A stretch of 64,000 nt of DNA, taken from NCBI GenBank assembly GCA_014607495.2, contig CP053167.1, forward strand, positions 3,968,001 through 4,032,000. The letters run 5' to 3'. A program made the translations under genes and the position numbers. The DNA is from Carposina sasakii (taxonomy: Eukaryota > Arthropoda > Insecta > Lepidoptera > Carposinidae). Below the pieces are notes generated by a model. It did no database searches, was not told where the DNA came from, and saw nothing but the letters and a program-made list of their open reading frames with translations. Of this stretch, positions 21,977-31,891 are shown piece by piece; within the stretch, counting starts at the first letter, position 1; each line of letters opens with the position of its first letter.

Positions 21977-22714
21977 CTGCAATCAATATAATATACTTTT
22001 AACTATAATACTTATTTAATTACTTAGGTACGACAAGTTCATAACATAATATAAAATGGGTGGGACTTGCCGACATTATAAGCTTATTTTGATCTTCAGT
22101 TATACGGTAAAACATTTATTTACGTCTCTACTGGACAGTATTTAAAAACAAAATGAAATAAACTCTTAATAAATTGTAGGGAAAATCTATATACTTTGGT
22201 ATTTACTTAGGTATTTACCTATAGTAACATTGTCCGCAATAAAATAAACTACCTTTAAGGACGTAAGACTGTATGTACCTATGTCATTTAATTTTCACAA
22301 TCGTTAGGTCTAAGTTTTGTATGCGACCTTAAATAATATTATTAAAGAAAGCAAAAGCAAATTAATATTTGAGAAAGTAAAGCCACAGCCAAGTAATAGT
22401 TTCGTAAAAATATCGGTTGTCTATCGATTAAGGAAGTTTTGCTGACCAGGCTCCTTGTCGTGTATATGCACACACTCTCATGGCCATACCTTATCGGGTA
22501 AGTTTATTCCATCTTATTACATTACTAACACCAATGAACCTCAAAATCTATTAATAGGTCTCGGTGAGTACATACCCCGTTATTTGTTTGAATTTTTTTG
22601 TGTCAGCCAGTGCCTAATTACGTTAGTACCTAGGTACCTACTCTATTTTCGTAAAGTTAAGTTCTCAGCTAAGTTCAGTTTTAAATTAGTGCGTCAAGAG
22701 AAGTTGTTTTCAAC

Positions 22715-24064
22715 ATGTAAGTATTAAATATCTAGTGTTTTATTTATTGTTCAGAATGTAAGAAGTGTTCAAACAATTAGGTGCTATCCGAACGAGTGAT
22801 CTTAGAGTTACTTTAATAAAATATACCTACTTACTAATACTAGTATTCACCCTAAACGAAATCTATCTTAAATAAGCTGTATTAATTAAGTATTCATTCT
22901 TATATTCTAGGTCGAGTAAACAAGAAGTCAATCAGAGCTGTGATAGTTCTTCGACCGAGAGCGACTCGTCCAGCAGTAGAGAGTCGTCCCCGGAGCGCGC
23001 GGCTCCCGCGCCGGCCCCCGCTCCGTCTCCGCCGGCGCCCGCAGCGGCTGAGCCCGCCCGCCACACCAAGAGGAAGAAAACTCACACTCCTCACTCCTCC
23101 AGCAAAAGGTATCTTATTATACTTACTACATGTTACTAGAACTACAGTTTTCAATTAAATATTTACATTACTCAAATATCGTCTTATACAGAGCATTAAT
23201 ACCTAGTGCAATTACCTATCATTATTATGAATTCATATCTTGGGAATAACCATTCTATAAATTATTTGTATGTAATAGGTACCTACAGTTTTATAAAAAT
23301 ATAGGTTACATTATTATTATTATTTATTGTACTTAATACTGTATACTTATAAAAGTACTAAGTACCTACCTACTAGTGGGTAATACGTTTTATATTGGAT
23401 AACTAAACTTTTATAAAACTAAAGCTTTATCAGTTAATATTTTTATGTTATACTACATAGGTCGGTTTTATAAAACATTTTTTGATCTAGACTAAGCAGT
23501 TTTTCACTTCCAGTGATAAATTCTACTTTCCTTCCTATTTTACCCTTATTTTATTCTTCCATTTAAGTACTCATAATTAGATATACTTAATTTTATTTTA
23601 TCTTTAATTATAGGTCCAAGATTGAAAATAAGGATAAGTCTATGAAGGCCCGAAAACAGAAGGTGAAGATTGATGCGCGCCTTCTGCAGACACACGCCCA
23701 CTCGTCGTCTGCGAGAGTTACGGCCAAAGACATTATGGGGTCTGACACGGATGTAGATGAAGATCAGCAACCCGATAAAAAAGATGGACTTGTATCATAT
23801 TTATGTCGTCGCGGCTCTAATGGTATATCTAAGCAATATAATCCTAATATCAAAGGCTTACGTTTCGTAGATCTTAAACTTTACGTGTGTAGTGAAATAG
23901 AAAATATTTCAGCCATGAATAGATGGCGCCATGCTGTGGTGACTCTAAAAACGAAAATTGACGATGACAATCCTGCCTATCGGCATTTGGCTAAGTTTTT
24001 AAAAGAAATAAAATATAACTTCAAGGATTGTCCAGTTACCTATGTCAGTACACCCAGCATGTAA
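22715..24064 (+). CDS. Spliced, unrecognised nuclear-type protein in the Polinton (intron-split start codon)
   Basis: Three exons: one ending 22716, then 22911-23108 and 23614-24064, giving 216 residues. The first exon ends CAACAT|GTAAGT and the second opens CTAG|GTCGAG, so AT plus G make the ATG. The next junction is AGCAAAAG|GTATCT to ATTATAG|GTCC, and phases agree. No other in-frame ATG precedes the coding exon. Residues 2-65 are Ser/Glu then Pro/Ala-rich and end in KRKK-type basic clusters (likely nuclear localisation signal). The C-terminal 110 residues look folded (LRFVDLKLYVCSEIE, MNRWRHAVVTLK, HLAKFLKEIKYNF). The second exon is strikingly GC-rich against an AT-rich element. I do not recognise the family. 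It could be a lineage-specific Polinton gene or a captured host gene. Confidence 0.6.
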
Positions 24065-24331
24065 TATGGATAAACTGCGATGCATTAAGTAGGTATATTA
24101 TTATTGTTATCCTCATCTATAATCGAGTGTATTCCTATAATAAACTGAGGAAAAATATTGATAATTCATTATGTTGTGATTTATACCTATTTAATGCATT
24201 AAGTATATTATTATTATTGTTATCCTCATCTATAATATAAATATAATATAATAATATAAAGTGTATTCCTCTAGAATAGCTTTTAAAAATATTTTTGAAT
24301 GTACTTTGTTATTGGTGTGTTTTAATATTAA
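24065..24331. other. Polinton spacer with near-duplicate segments
   Basis: A segment with GCATTAAGTAGGTATATTATT and TTGTTATCCTCATCTATAAT (about 24083-24122) is repeated at about 24194-24236. AT-rich; no gene seen. Confidence 0.5.
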
Positions 24332-27300
24332 ATGCTTATCTATTTGAAAATAATTAACAATCATGTTTCTTTTCTTCCAGAAAAAACCCAAAATAAAACT
24401 AAAAATGAAAACTTAAAGAGAAATAAAACTAAAAATGAAAAGTCAAAGAGATATAAAACTATTAATGAAAAGTCAAAGATTAAAAATATGAAGTTTTGTA
24501 CTGATTGTAATATTCGAATTATGGAAAGCTCATATAGATTTCATTTGAGAACAAATTTACATAAAAGTAATTGTTTATTAAAAACCAGTTTTCAAAACAT
24601 AGATATAATAGCTACAGCATTTAAAGAAAGAATAGTTACTTACAGAATTAACACTGGAGAAAATATGGGTATTACTCCTGAGGACTTTTTATTTAAAATT
24701 ACAGATGATGTGAACAATCTCATAGCAATGAGTTTGTCTAAACATGGCTGTCTTAAGCTCAATTTGGAATTATTTGCTAACTTCAAATTACCGAACTCAG
24801 ATGAAATTCAAATTAAATCTTTTAATACTAAGTATGAGACTATATTTATAAATACTGACTTATTTGAATTGTATTCAAAAACTTGGAATGCATTGATTTC
24901 TAAACTGAGCGAATTTCAGCACCGTGAATCAGGCTGGTGTTTTATTTCTGTCAATCACTTAGAAATAAATATTAATAAGTACTCTCCCTTAAGAGGTGGT
25001 AGCTATCTAGAATTACCTAAAGAAATCAGAAGTACAAAAAGTTGTCTAAATGTGAAAAACTTTGATAATCATTGCTTTGTATGGAGTATAGTAGCTGCCT
25101 TATTCCCTTGTACAAAAAATACTAATCGAACAAGTTCATATCCATTCTACTCATCAGTTTTAAATATTAAAGGAATGAATTTCCCACCATCGCCTACAGA
25201 TATAAGATTATTTGAGAAAAACAATGTTTCTATTAGTATTAGCATTTATGGTTTAGATAGTAAGAAGCAAATAACTGGTCCTCTATATATGACAAATCAA
25301 AGAAAAGAAAATCATATAAATTTATTATATTTTGAACAGAACTCAGGAGGACATTATTGTTTGATTAAAGACTTGGTAAAACTTACTCGACGACAAGTCA
25401 GCAAACATCATGGTAAAACATACTTATGTGAAAGATGTCTCCAATTTTTATAACACAAGAGAAATATAATTCACACACGTGTTCAAACGTGTTGACAGTT
25501 TTACCAAATAAAAATAGTCAATTACAATTCAGAAATTATGAAAGAAAACAAAAAATTTATTTTGCTATATATGCTGATTTTGAAAGTTTATTGTTAAATA
25601 TTTATGAAAAAAACAGTTATAATGTTGAAACCTTTAAATTACATCAGCCTTCATGTTTTGCCTATTACATTTGTTGCTCACATGATGCAAATCTGAATAA
25701 ACTTGTTCTATATAGAGGATCAGATTGTGTTGAAAAGTTCATAAAATATTTGATCAAAGATGTAAAGTATATTGAAAGCGTGCTTAGAAATAAGAAACCT
25801 ATGAAACCAATGACTTTAGAACAAAATAATGAACATCATAATGCGAGTCTCTGTCATATTTGTGAACTGCCAATTTATAATAGTAAAGTCGCTGATCATG
25901 ATCATATAACTGGTGAATACAGAGGTGCCGCTCATGCTAAATGTAACTTATTATATAGAGTGTGTCCCTTTGTTCCCGTTATTTTCCATAATTTAGCAAA
26001 CTATGATGCTCATGTATTCATAAAAGAGTTGGCTAAATATGAAGGTGATATTAAAATTATTCCAAAAACGAAAGAAAAGTATATTACTTTCACCAAGTTT
26101 CTAAAAAATCCAAATTCTACTTCCACAATTCAGATCAAATTTTTAGATTCATTTCAATTTCTCAGCTCCAGTTTAGACACCTTGAGTAAAAACTTGGCAG
26201 ACATAGATTTGAAACATTTACGAACAATATTTAATGATAAAGAATTGAACTTACTTCGCCAAAAAGGCGTATATCCTTATGATTACATGGATTCATGGTC
26301 ACGATTTAACGAAAAGTGCCTTCCAAATAGAGAAAAGTTTTATAATAGTATAACTTGTGAGAACATCAGTGAAGAGGAATATGTTCGTGCGCAAAGTATT
26401 TGGAATAATTTTCATATAAATACGCTTGGAGAATATACAGATTTGTACTTGAAATGTGATGTGCTGTTATTATGTGATATTTTTGAAAAGTTCAGAAATA
26501 GTAGTTTAAAATATTATAAACTTGATCCTGCATATTATGTTACCTCTCCAGGTTTAAGTTGGGATGCAATGCTATTATACACAGGTGTTAAATTAGATTT
26601 ATTACATGATAAAGAAATGTATGAAATGATAGAGAATGGAATACGTGGTGGTTTAGCTCAGTGTTCACAAAGACATGCTAAAGCGAATAATAAATACATG
26701 TCCAACTATGATAGAGAAAAACCATCAACATATCTGGTTTACTTAGATTGTAATAATCTTTACGGTTACGCTATGATGAAAAAAATGCCAATATCTGAGT
26801 TTCGATTTTTATCTGATGAAGAAATTAAAAACTTAAATGTTTTAAATATTTCTGATGATGCTGAATTTGGATATATTTTAGAAGTGGATTTAGATTATCC
26901 TTCTTATTTACATTCTTACCATAGTGATTTACCATTTGCACCTGAAAAGCATATTCCACCAGGTGGAAAAACTAAAAAACTTATAGCAAACCTATATGAC
27001 AAATTTTATTATGTTATTCATTATATGTATTTGAAAGAATGTTTAAAGAATGGTCTTATATTGAAAAAAGTTCATCGTGTAATTAGTTTTCGGCAACAAG
27101 ATTTCCTGGCCAAGTATATAGAGCTAAATACACGATTACGTCAAGCTTCGTTATCTAAATTTGATAAGGATTTCTTTAAACTTCTGAATAATGCTATATT
27201 TGGAAAGACAATTGAAAATAGACGAAAACAAGTAGATGTTAAATTAGTTACAAAATGGAGAGACAATACTAATAAAACAAATAAAGAAATTGGTGCAGAA

Positions 27301-27981
27301 AAACTAATCTTAAGACCTAACTTGAAAAGTGTGTCAATTTTTTCAGATAAATTTGTTGCAATTCAGTTAAGTTTGGAAAAGATCACTTTAGACAGGCCAA
27401 TATACATAGGATTTTCAGTTCTTGAATATGCAAAGCAACACATGTACAATTATCATTATAACTTCATCAAAAAGAAATATAATCAAAATGTAAAGTTATG
27501 CTATACTGACACTGACAGTTTACTTTATATAATAAACACTAACGATTTTTACAAGGACATGAAGTCAGATATCATTCAATATGATACAAGTAATTTTGAA
27601 ATCAATAATGTTTATGGAATGCCTGCATTAAATGCGAAAATTCCAGGACTTTTTAAAGATGAAATGGGTGGGGATATTATAAAACAATTTATTGGTTTGA
27701 GAGCAAAACTATACTGTATTGAAAGTACAAAAACTGAGATTAAGAAAGCAAAAGGTGTATCAAGATCAGTAACTAAGAAATTGAAACCAAGACACTATAT
27801 GAACACTTTAAACAAAAATGTTGATATGAGATGTAATATGAATTTAATAAAATCTATGAAACATGTATTATATTCGCAGACGATTAACAAACTTGTATTA
27901 AACAGACATGATGATAAAAGACAGGTTCTAACAAATCAAACAGATACTTTACCTTGGGGGCATTGTGAGACATTATTTTAA
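24332..27981 (+). pseudogene. POLB: Polinton protein-primed DNA polymerase B, broken by one frameshift
   Basis: Two frames, 24332-25453 and 25435-27981, together about 1,215 residues, the usual Polinton size. The first has a Lys/Asn-rich start and a zinc-finger-like end (HGKTYLCERC). The second holds exonuclease motifs (YADFES near residue 47; FHNLANYDAH near 184; LYLKCDVLLLCD near 337), an HNH/endonuclease VII-like insert (C140, C143, DHDH 154-157, C170), polymerase motif A (DCNNLYGYAM, 438), motif B (NAIFGKTIENRR, about 585) and motif C (CYTDTDS, about 689). The frames meet at a run of five T (25445-25449); passage to the second needs a -1 step, so the break is best read as a one-base loss or a base-calling error. 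The ATG at 25435 is not a natural start. A strong acceptor (TTTCTTTTCTTCCAG, ending 24380) suggests the true first exon lies upstream. Confidence 0.9.
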
Positions 27982-28357
27982 ATGTTGTAATATTTTAAAG
28001 GACTAGTTATAAACAAATTATAGCAACAAAGTTAATTATATTATTAATTTATATGTATATACATTTTAATATTCCAATAAAGTTCATTTATGCATTTAAT
28101 TTAATTAATCTTTTTATTTTTAATACCTATCTTCTATGAAACTGAAAGCTTTCCTCTACATATAGAGTTAATATTAAATAAATAACTATTAATTTTACTT
28201 AATCGAAATGTGTATTTCATGCACATAATATCGACTTTGTACTACCCACATAAATAAATCATTTATATTTATTCACCCCTATAATATTGTTATTAATAAA
28301 ATGATGAGATCTTTATTAAAACTACAGACGATAAAAGGATTTTGAACAAGCAGCACC
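27982..28357. other. Polinton spacer between polymerase and ATPase
   Basis: AT-rich, with AATAAAG at about 28077 (a likely polyadenylation signal for the polymerase mRNA) and no open frame of note. The ATPase promoter and 5' UTR probably lie in its right part. Confidence 0.5.
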
Positions 28358-29041
28358 ATGAAATACGTTAAGCAACTACATACTTTAGAAATTCGTAATA
28401 TTCAGCTAGACAGTCAATTAAATAAAGTCAGACACAGCGTGCTTTTACCTAATACAATCCGTTGTATAATTTGTGGACCATCAAACTGTGGAAAGACAAA
28501 CGTTATGCTAAATTTACTAGTTCACAAAAATGGAGTAAAATTTAAACATATTTATTTGTGCTCTAAGACAGCATTTCAACCCAAATATCATTTCTTAAGT
28601 GAAATAATCAAAAATATTCCCGAAGCAAAACTCTTTATTTTTAACGAAAACCAAGAAGTAGTTCATCCTAATGAGGCTTTGAAAAATTCAATTATGATAT
28701 TCGATGATGTGGCATGTGAAAACCAAGTAAACATTCGCAATTACTTTGCAATGGGAAGACACCGACAAATTGATTGTTTCTATCTGACTCAAACATATTC
28801 AAAAATACCCAAACAACTTATCCGGGATAATGCTAATGTATTAATAATTTTCAAACAAGATGATACTAATTTGAAGCATGTGTATAATGAACATGTTAAT
28901 ACAGATATGGAATGGATAAAATTTAAAAGCTTATGTTCTTCTGTATGGCGAAATAATTATACTTTTTTATTAATAAATAAAGACTGTGAACTAAACAATG
29001 GGAGATATAGACAAGGATTTGATATTTTTATTCACGTTTGA
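28358..29041 (+). CDS. ATP: Polinton packaging ATPase (FtsK/HerA-like, A32-type)
   Basis: 227 residues. Walker A GPSNCGKT at residues 40-47 and Walker B IMIFDD at 112-117, followed by RHRQIDCFYLTQTYSKIP, a segment characteristic of virus-type genome-packaging ATPases. In Polintons and adenovirus- or poxvirus-like viruses this enzyme drives DNA into the capsid. Length and motif spacing are usual for the family. The ATG follows a stop-rich AT spacer and gives the standard N-terminus. No lesion is seen. Confidence 0.92.
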   Translation: MKYVKQLHTLEIRNIQLDSQLNKVRHSVLLPNTIRCIICGPSNCGKTNVMLNLLVHKNGVKFKHIYLCSKTAFQPKYHFLSEIIKNIPEAKLFIFNENQEVVHPNEALKNSIMIFDDVACENQVNIRNYFAMGRHRQIDCFYLTQTYSKIPKQLIRDNANVLIIFKQDDTNLKHVYNEHVNTDMEWIKFKSLCSSVWRNNYTFLLINKDCELNNGRYRQGFDIFIHV

Positions 29042-29121
29042 AACCTTAAAAAGTATATGTTTTGTAGATTTAACTCAGTGTATAACATATGTTTGCAAAT
29101 AGCAGTTGTTGCCAATAGTAC

Positions 29122-30066
29122 ATGATGAGTAGCACTGATCCGTTGGAAGCGGCTAACATTAAAAAGGAGCTAATAAACTCAATAAACAGTATAAAAAACA
29201 AAATAAAACTAATTAAACATGAAGAAGACGCTGCTAATTTAAAGTATAAAAAAGTATTTAAACCAATTACAGAACCATTAGAAACATTAATTAAGAATAA
29301 AGATAGTCCAACTGCTGGTGTTATAAACTTAAATGTTAGGCATAGTGATTGCAACTCCACTATAGAAGATGATTTTAGTGCTAATGAGATTCATAGTGAT
29401 TCCAACTCCACTATAGAAGAAGATTTTAGTGCTACTATAACAGATGACTCAGAATATTATAGCCAAGATGATAAAACTCCAACCAAAATAAAGGATGATT
29501 CAACAATATCTCTGGGGAAGGATGATGTTATAGATATGTATAATGATATAAACGTGCCTTTTGGTATTCGCAGTGAAAACAAAATATTTAAGATGGGTAA
29601 CTCTACAGTTAAATTTTCTAACACCAATAATGCTTTAAAAAATAAATATGTAACTATAAGTAATAAAAAGTATGAATTAACTGCAGGTCTAAATGAGCTT
29701 TTAATTCGTAATAAACCTAATTTAAAGTTGGTCACAGAAAACGATAAAGTGAATTACAAAGATATTCTTCAAATAACTAACGCTCACAAACGAAATTATA
29801 GCCCAAACGGACAAATTAAAGGTGATAAAGGATTAAAATATCGTAAAATAATTAAACCACTATTTGAAAAAAAGACTGGTGGATACATACCCAAATTAAA
29901 GCAATATAAAGGAAACACAGATTATGTATTTTGGGATGACCCTAATGAATTGGTTGAAAGGTTAAAGTTATTGATTGCATCTCAAAGTGCTGGAAATAGT
30001 AACCATGATAACGAAATTATGTCAATAATAGAGGAACTAAAAGAAGCGAAAATTATAAAATACTAG
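29122..30066 (+). CDS. Polinton-conserved protein of unknown function
   Basis: 314 residues. The N-terminal third is charged and has a tandem duplication of a 17-residue unit of the form HSD(C/S)NSTIE(D/E)DFSA. The C-terminal part, with GGYIPKLKQY, YVFWDDPNELVERLKLL and DNEIMSIIEELKEA, is a pattern I know from many uncharacterised arthropod Polinton-linked proteins (annotated only as domain of unknown function). It lies between the ATPase and integrase genes, as is common there. Possibly a structural or DNA-binding protein; no enzymatic motif seen. The ATG chosen is the second of two close possibilities (ATGATG at 29122-29127 region). Confidence 0.75.
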   Translation: MMSSTDPLEAANIKKELINSINSIKNKIKLIKHEEDAANLKYKKVFKPITEPLETLIKNKDSPTAGVINLNVRHSDCNSTIEDDFSANEIHSDSNSTIEEDFSATITDDSEYYSQDDKTPTKIKDDSTISLGKDDVIDMYNDINVPFGIRSENKIFKMGNSTVKFSNTNNALKNKYVTISNKKYELTAGLNELLIRNKPNLKLVTENDKVNYKDILQITNAHKRNYSPNGQIKGDKGLKYRKIIKPLFEKKTGGYIPKLKQYKGNTDYVFWDDPNELVERLKLLIASQSAGNSNHDNEIMSIIEELKEAKIIKY

Positions 30067-30107
30067 TCAGCACACCAGATAAATCAGTTGTTTAGACTAC
30101 ATCAACC

Positions 30108-30302
30108 ATGAATGATGACAGTTTAACAGTGGATAGAACTGAAAAAACTAATAGAGATAATTTGTATAAATCAATTAATATTATTAACAAGATTATCAAC
30201 AGCTTAAGTGATCGTATAAAAAGAATTGAAAAGAATATTGAGTTGAATGAAGTTCGTAGTATTTTAAAAAAACATTATGAGCAAACTGGACGTCGTAAAT
30301 GA
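30108..30302 (+). CDS. Small coiled-coil protein overlapping the integrase start
   Basis: 64 residues, mostly helical and charged, with heptad-like spacing (INIINKIINSLSDRIKRIEK) and a basic C-terminus (HYEQTGRRK). Its last 26 nt overlap the first codons of the integrase frame in another phase. Position and overlap suggest co-transcription with the integrase. It might instead be the N-terminal part of a longer integrase joined by frameshift or splicing, since the integrase lacks an obvious zinc-binding N-terminus. Not recognised by itself. Confidence 0.55.
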   Translation: MNDDSLTVDRTEKTNRDNLYKSINIINKIINSLSDRIKRIEKNIELNEVRSILKKHYEQTGRRK

Positions 30303-31203
30303 AATTCATAAATATGCAAGAAAAAATTTTCCCCGTAGGAAAGTTATTCTTAAAGACATAGATGATCTATGGCAAGCAGATTTAATAGATATGCAATCAT
30401 TATCAAATTTCAATTGTGGTTTTAAATATATTTTAACGATAATCGACTGTTTCTCAAAGTATGCTTGGGCGATCCCACTTAAACAAAAGAACAAGAATTC
30501 TGTTGTAAATGCTTTCAAAAATCTACTACATAAAACCCGCATACCACGTAATTTGCAAACAGATTTAGGGACCGAATTTTATAATGACATGTTTCAAAAT
30601 ATAGTCAAGAAGTACAATATTAATCACTATTCTACATATTCTACGAAAAAAGCTTCTATCGTAGAACGATTCATAAGAACACTGAAAAATAAACTATATA
30701 AAGAATTTAGTCTGAATGGGAATTACAAATGGATCGGTAGCATTTTACAAAATAAAATATATGAATACAATAATAGCTTCCACAGAACAATAAGACGGAC
30801 ACCGGCATCAGTTAACCAAAATAATAAAAACATTGTTTTGCAAAAATATATTGCATTAGCACCTCTGACAAAATTGAAAAAGAGCAGATTTCGAGAAGGA
30901 GATTTTGTGAGAATCAGCAAATATAAAGGATGTTTTGAAAAAGGTTTTACTCCTAATTGGTCTACAGAAATATTCAAGATCACAAAAGTGCAGGATACTA
31001 TTCCTTCAACTTATATATTAGAAGACGCTAGACAACAACCTGTTTTAGGTGCATTTTATAGTGAAGAACTTCAAAAAACTAAGAATCCCAAAATTTATTT
31101 AGTAGAAAGAATAATAAAACGAAAAGGAGATAAAATATTGGTAAAGTGGTTAGGGCTCCCTGTGAGTGAAAATAGTTGGATAAATAAAAACAATATTGTA
31201 TAA
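30277..31203 (+). CDS. INT: Polinton retroviral-type integrase with C-terminal chromodomain
   Basis: 308 residues. RNase H-fold catalytic core with D35 (WQADLIDM), D96 (LQTDLGTEF) and E130 (ASIVERFIRTLK), the DDE triad that catalyses strand transfer and would create the 6-bp target duplication seen here. A beta-rich DNA-binding region follows (FREGDFVRISKYKG, NWSTEIFKI). The last 35 residues form a chromodomain (YLVERIIKRKGDKILVKWLG, NSWINK), likely to guide insertion to particular chromatin. The HHCC zinc finger usual upstream of the core is not in this frame. The ATG at 30277 lies within the preceding small gene. No stop or frameshift inside. Confidence 0.93.
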   Translation: MSKLDVVNEIHKYARKNFPRRKVILKDIDDLWQADLIDMQSLSNFNCGFKYILTIIDCFSKYAWAIPLKQKNKNSVVNAFKNLLHKTRIPRNLQTDLGTEFYNDMFQNIVKKYNINHYSTYSTKKASIVERFIRTLKNKLYKEFSLNGNYKWIGSILQNKIYEYNNSFHRTIRRTPASVNQNNKNIVLQKYIALAPLTKLKKSRFREGDFVRISKYKGCFEKGFTPNWSTEIFKITKVQDTIPSTYILEDARQQPVLGAFYSEELQKTKNPKIYLVERIIKRKGDKILVKWLGLPVSENSWINKNNIV

Positions 31204-31390
31204 ACCTTTTTTCTATTAAGTACTCAATCTTGTAATAACCAAATAAACTTTTTTTCATTTCATTTTTCATTTTCATAAACCGATAAGTAAAAATCGATAA
31301 AGTGAAAAAAAATTATAAATAAATACAAGAAAATATCTTTTCGTCATTTACAGTTGGTTCTTGTAAGAGAGAACACTATACAATTTAAGA

Positions 31391-31891
31391 TTGTTAGAAA
31401 AAATGGTAAAGATAAAAAATATGTCTAATCACACTAAGAATGAGATAAAAGGCCCTCAGCAGAAAAAGAAAAAGTCTTACTCAGGATCGGGTTTTAAAAC
31501 AAGTTTTAAAGCGATGATTGCGCATACAAAAAAACATTTAAAGAACTTGAAACCTAAATGTAAAAAAGCAATGGTAGAATTAGCTGTTGCAGCTGCTAAA
31601 GAATTAACATCTGACTTACAAATCAAATTACCAAGAATCATACCTGTACCGAAAACTGGAGGATATCTGCCATTAATACCTATATTCGCTGGGCTATCAG
31701 CTACTGGTAGTATTGCGGGTGGTGTATCAGGAATTACCAAGACAATTAAAGAGTATAAAGCAGCAAAGAATCAGTTTGCGGAATTAGAAAGACAGAACAG
31801 AAAAATGGAAGCTCTATGTATCGGAAAAGGGTTACACCTTAAGCCTTACAAAAACGGACTAGGAATATTTGTTACAAACGCAAAAAACTAG
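31391..31891 (+). CDS. Polinton PX-type basic virion protein with hydrophobic segment
   Basis: 166 residues. A very basic N-terminus (QQKKKKS, KKHLKNLKPKCKK), an amphipathic Ala-rich stretch, then RIIPVPKTGGYLPLIPIFAG and a Gly/Ala-rich hydrophobic segment, then a helix (KEYKAAKNQFAELERQNRK), ending GKGLHLKPYKNGLGIF. I know this pattern (GGYLPLIPI...KGL.LKPYK.G.G) from Polintons and adintovirus-like elements, where it is taken as a minor virion or membrane-active protein. The frame ends at UAG (31889-31891) directly after the heptamer A AAA AAC; slippage there would extend it into the protease frame. Confidence 0.75.
   Translation: MLEKMVKIKNMSNHTKNEIKGPQQKKKKSYSGSGFKTSFKAMIAHTKKHLKNLKPKCKKAMVELAVAAAKELTSDLQIKLPRIIPVPKTGGYLPLIPIFAGLSATGSIAGGVSGITKTIKEYKAAKNQFAELERQNRKMEALCIGKGLHLKPYKNGLGIFVTNAKN
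31882..31888 (+). promoter_or_regulatory. Candidate -1 ribosomal frameshift site (A AAA AAC)
   Basis: In the PX frame the bases read gcA AAA AAC UAG, that is, X XXY YYZ in correct phase directly before the stop. A -1 step places the ribosome at CTA (31888), in the protease frame, which stays open to 32271. The same heptamer works at the MMTV gag-pro junction. A perfect 14-nt palindrome (GATAGAGCTCTATC, 31906-31919) lies downstream but is short and somewhat far for a stimulator. I see no strong pseudoknot by eye. Confidence 0.55.

Noticed and set aside
22900..23158. Minus-strand and alternative-phase frames across the GC-rich exon
   Set aside because: GC-rich sequence keeps several phases open; only the spliced phase joins correctly to 23614-24064.
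25445..25451. Second programmed -1 site in the polymerase
   Set aside because: The bases before the stop (A UUU UUA) do not form a proper X XXY YYZ heptamer; a one-base loss in the T run is simpler.
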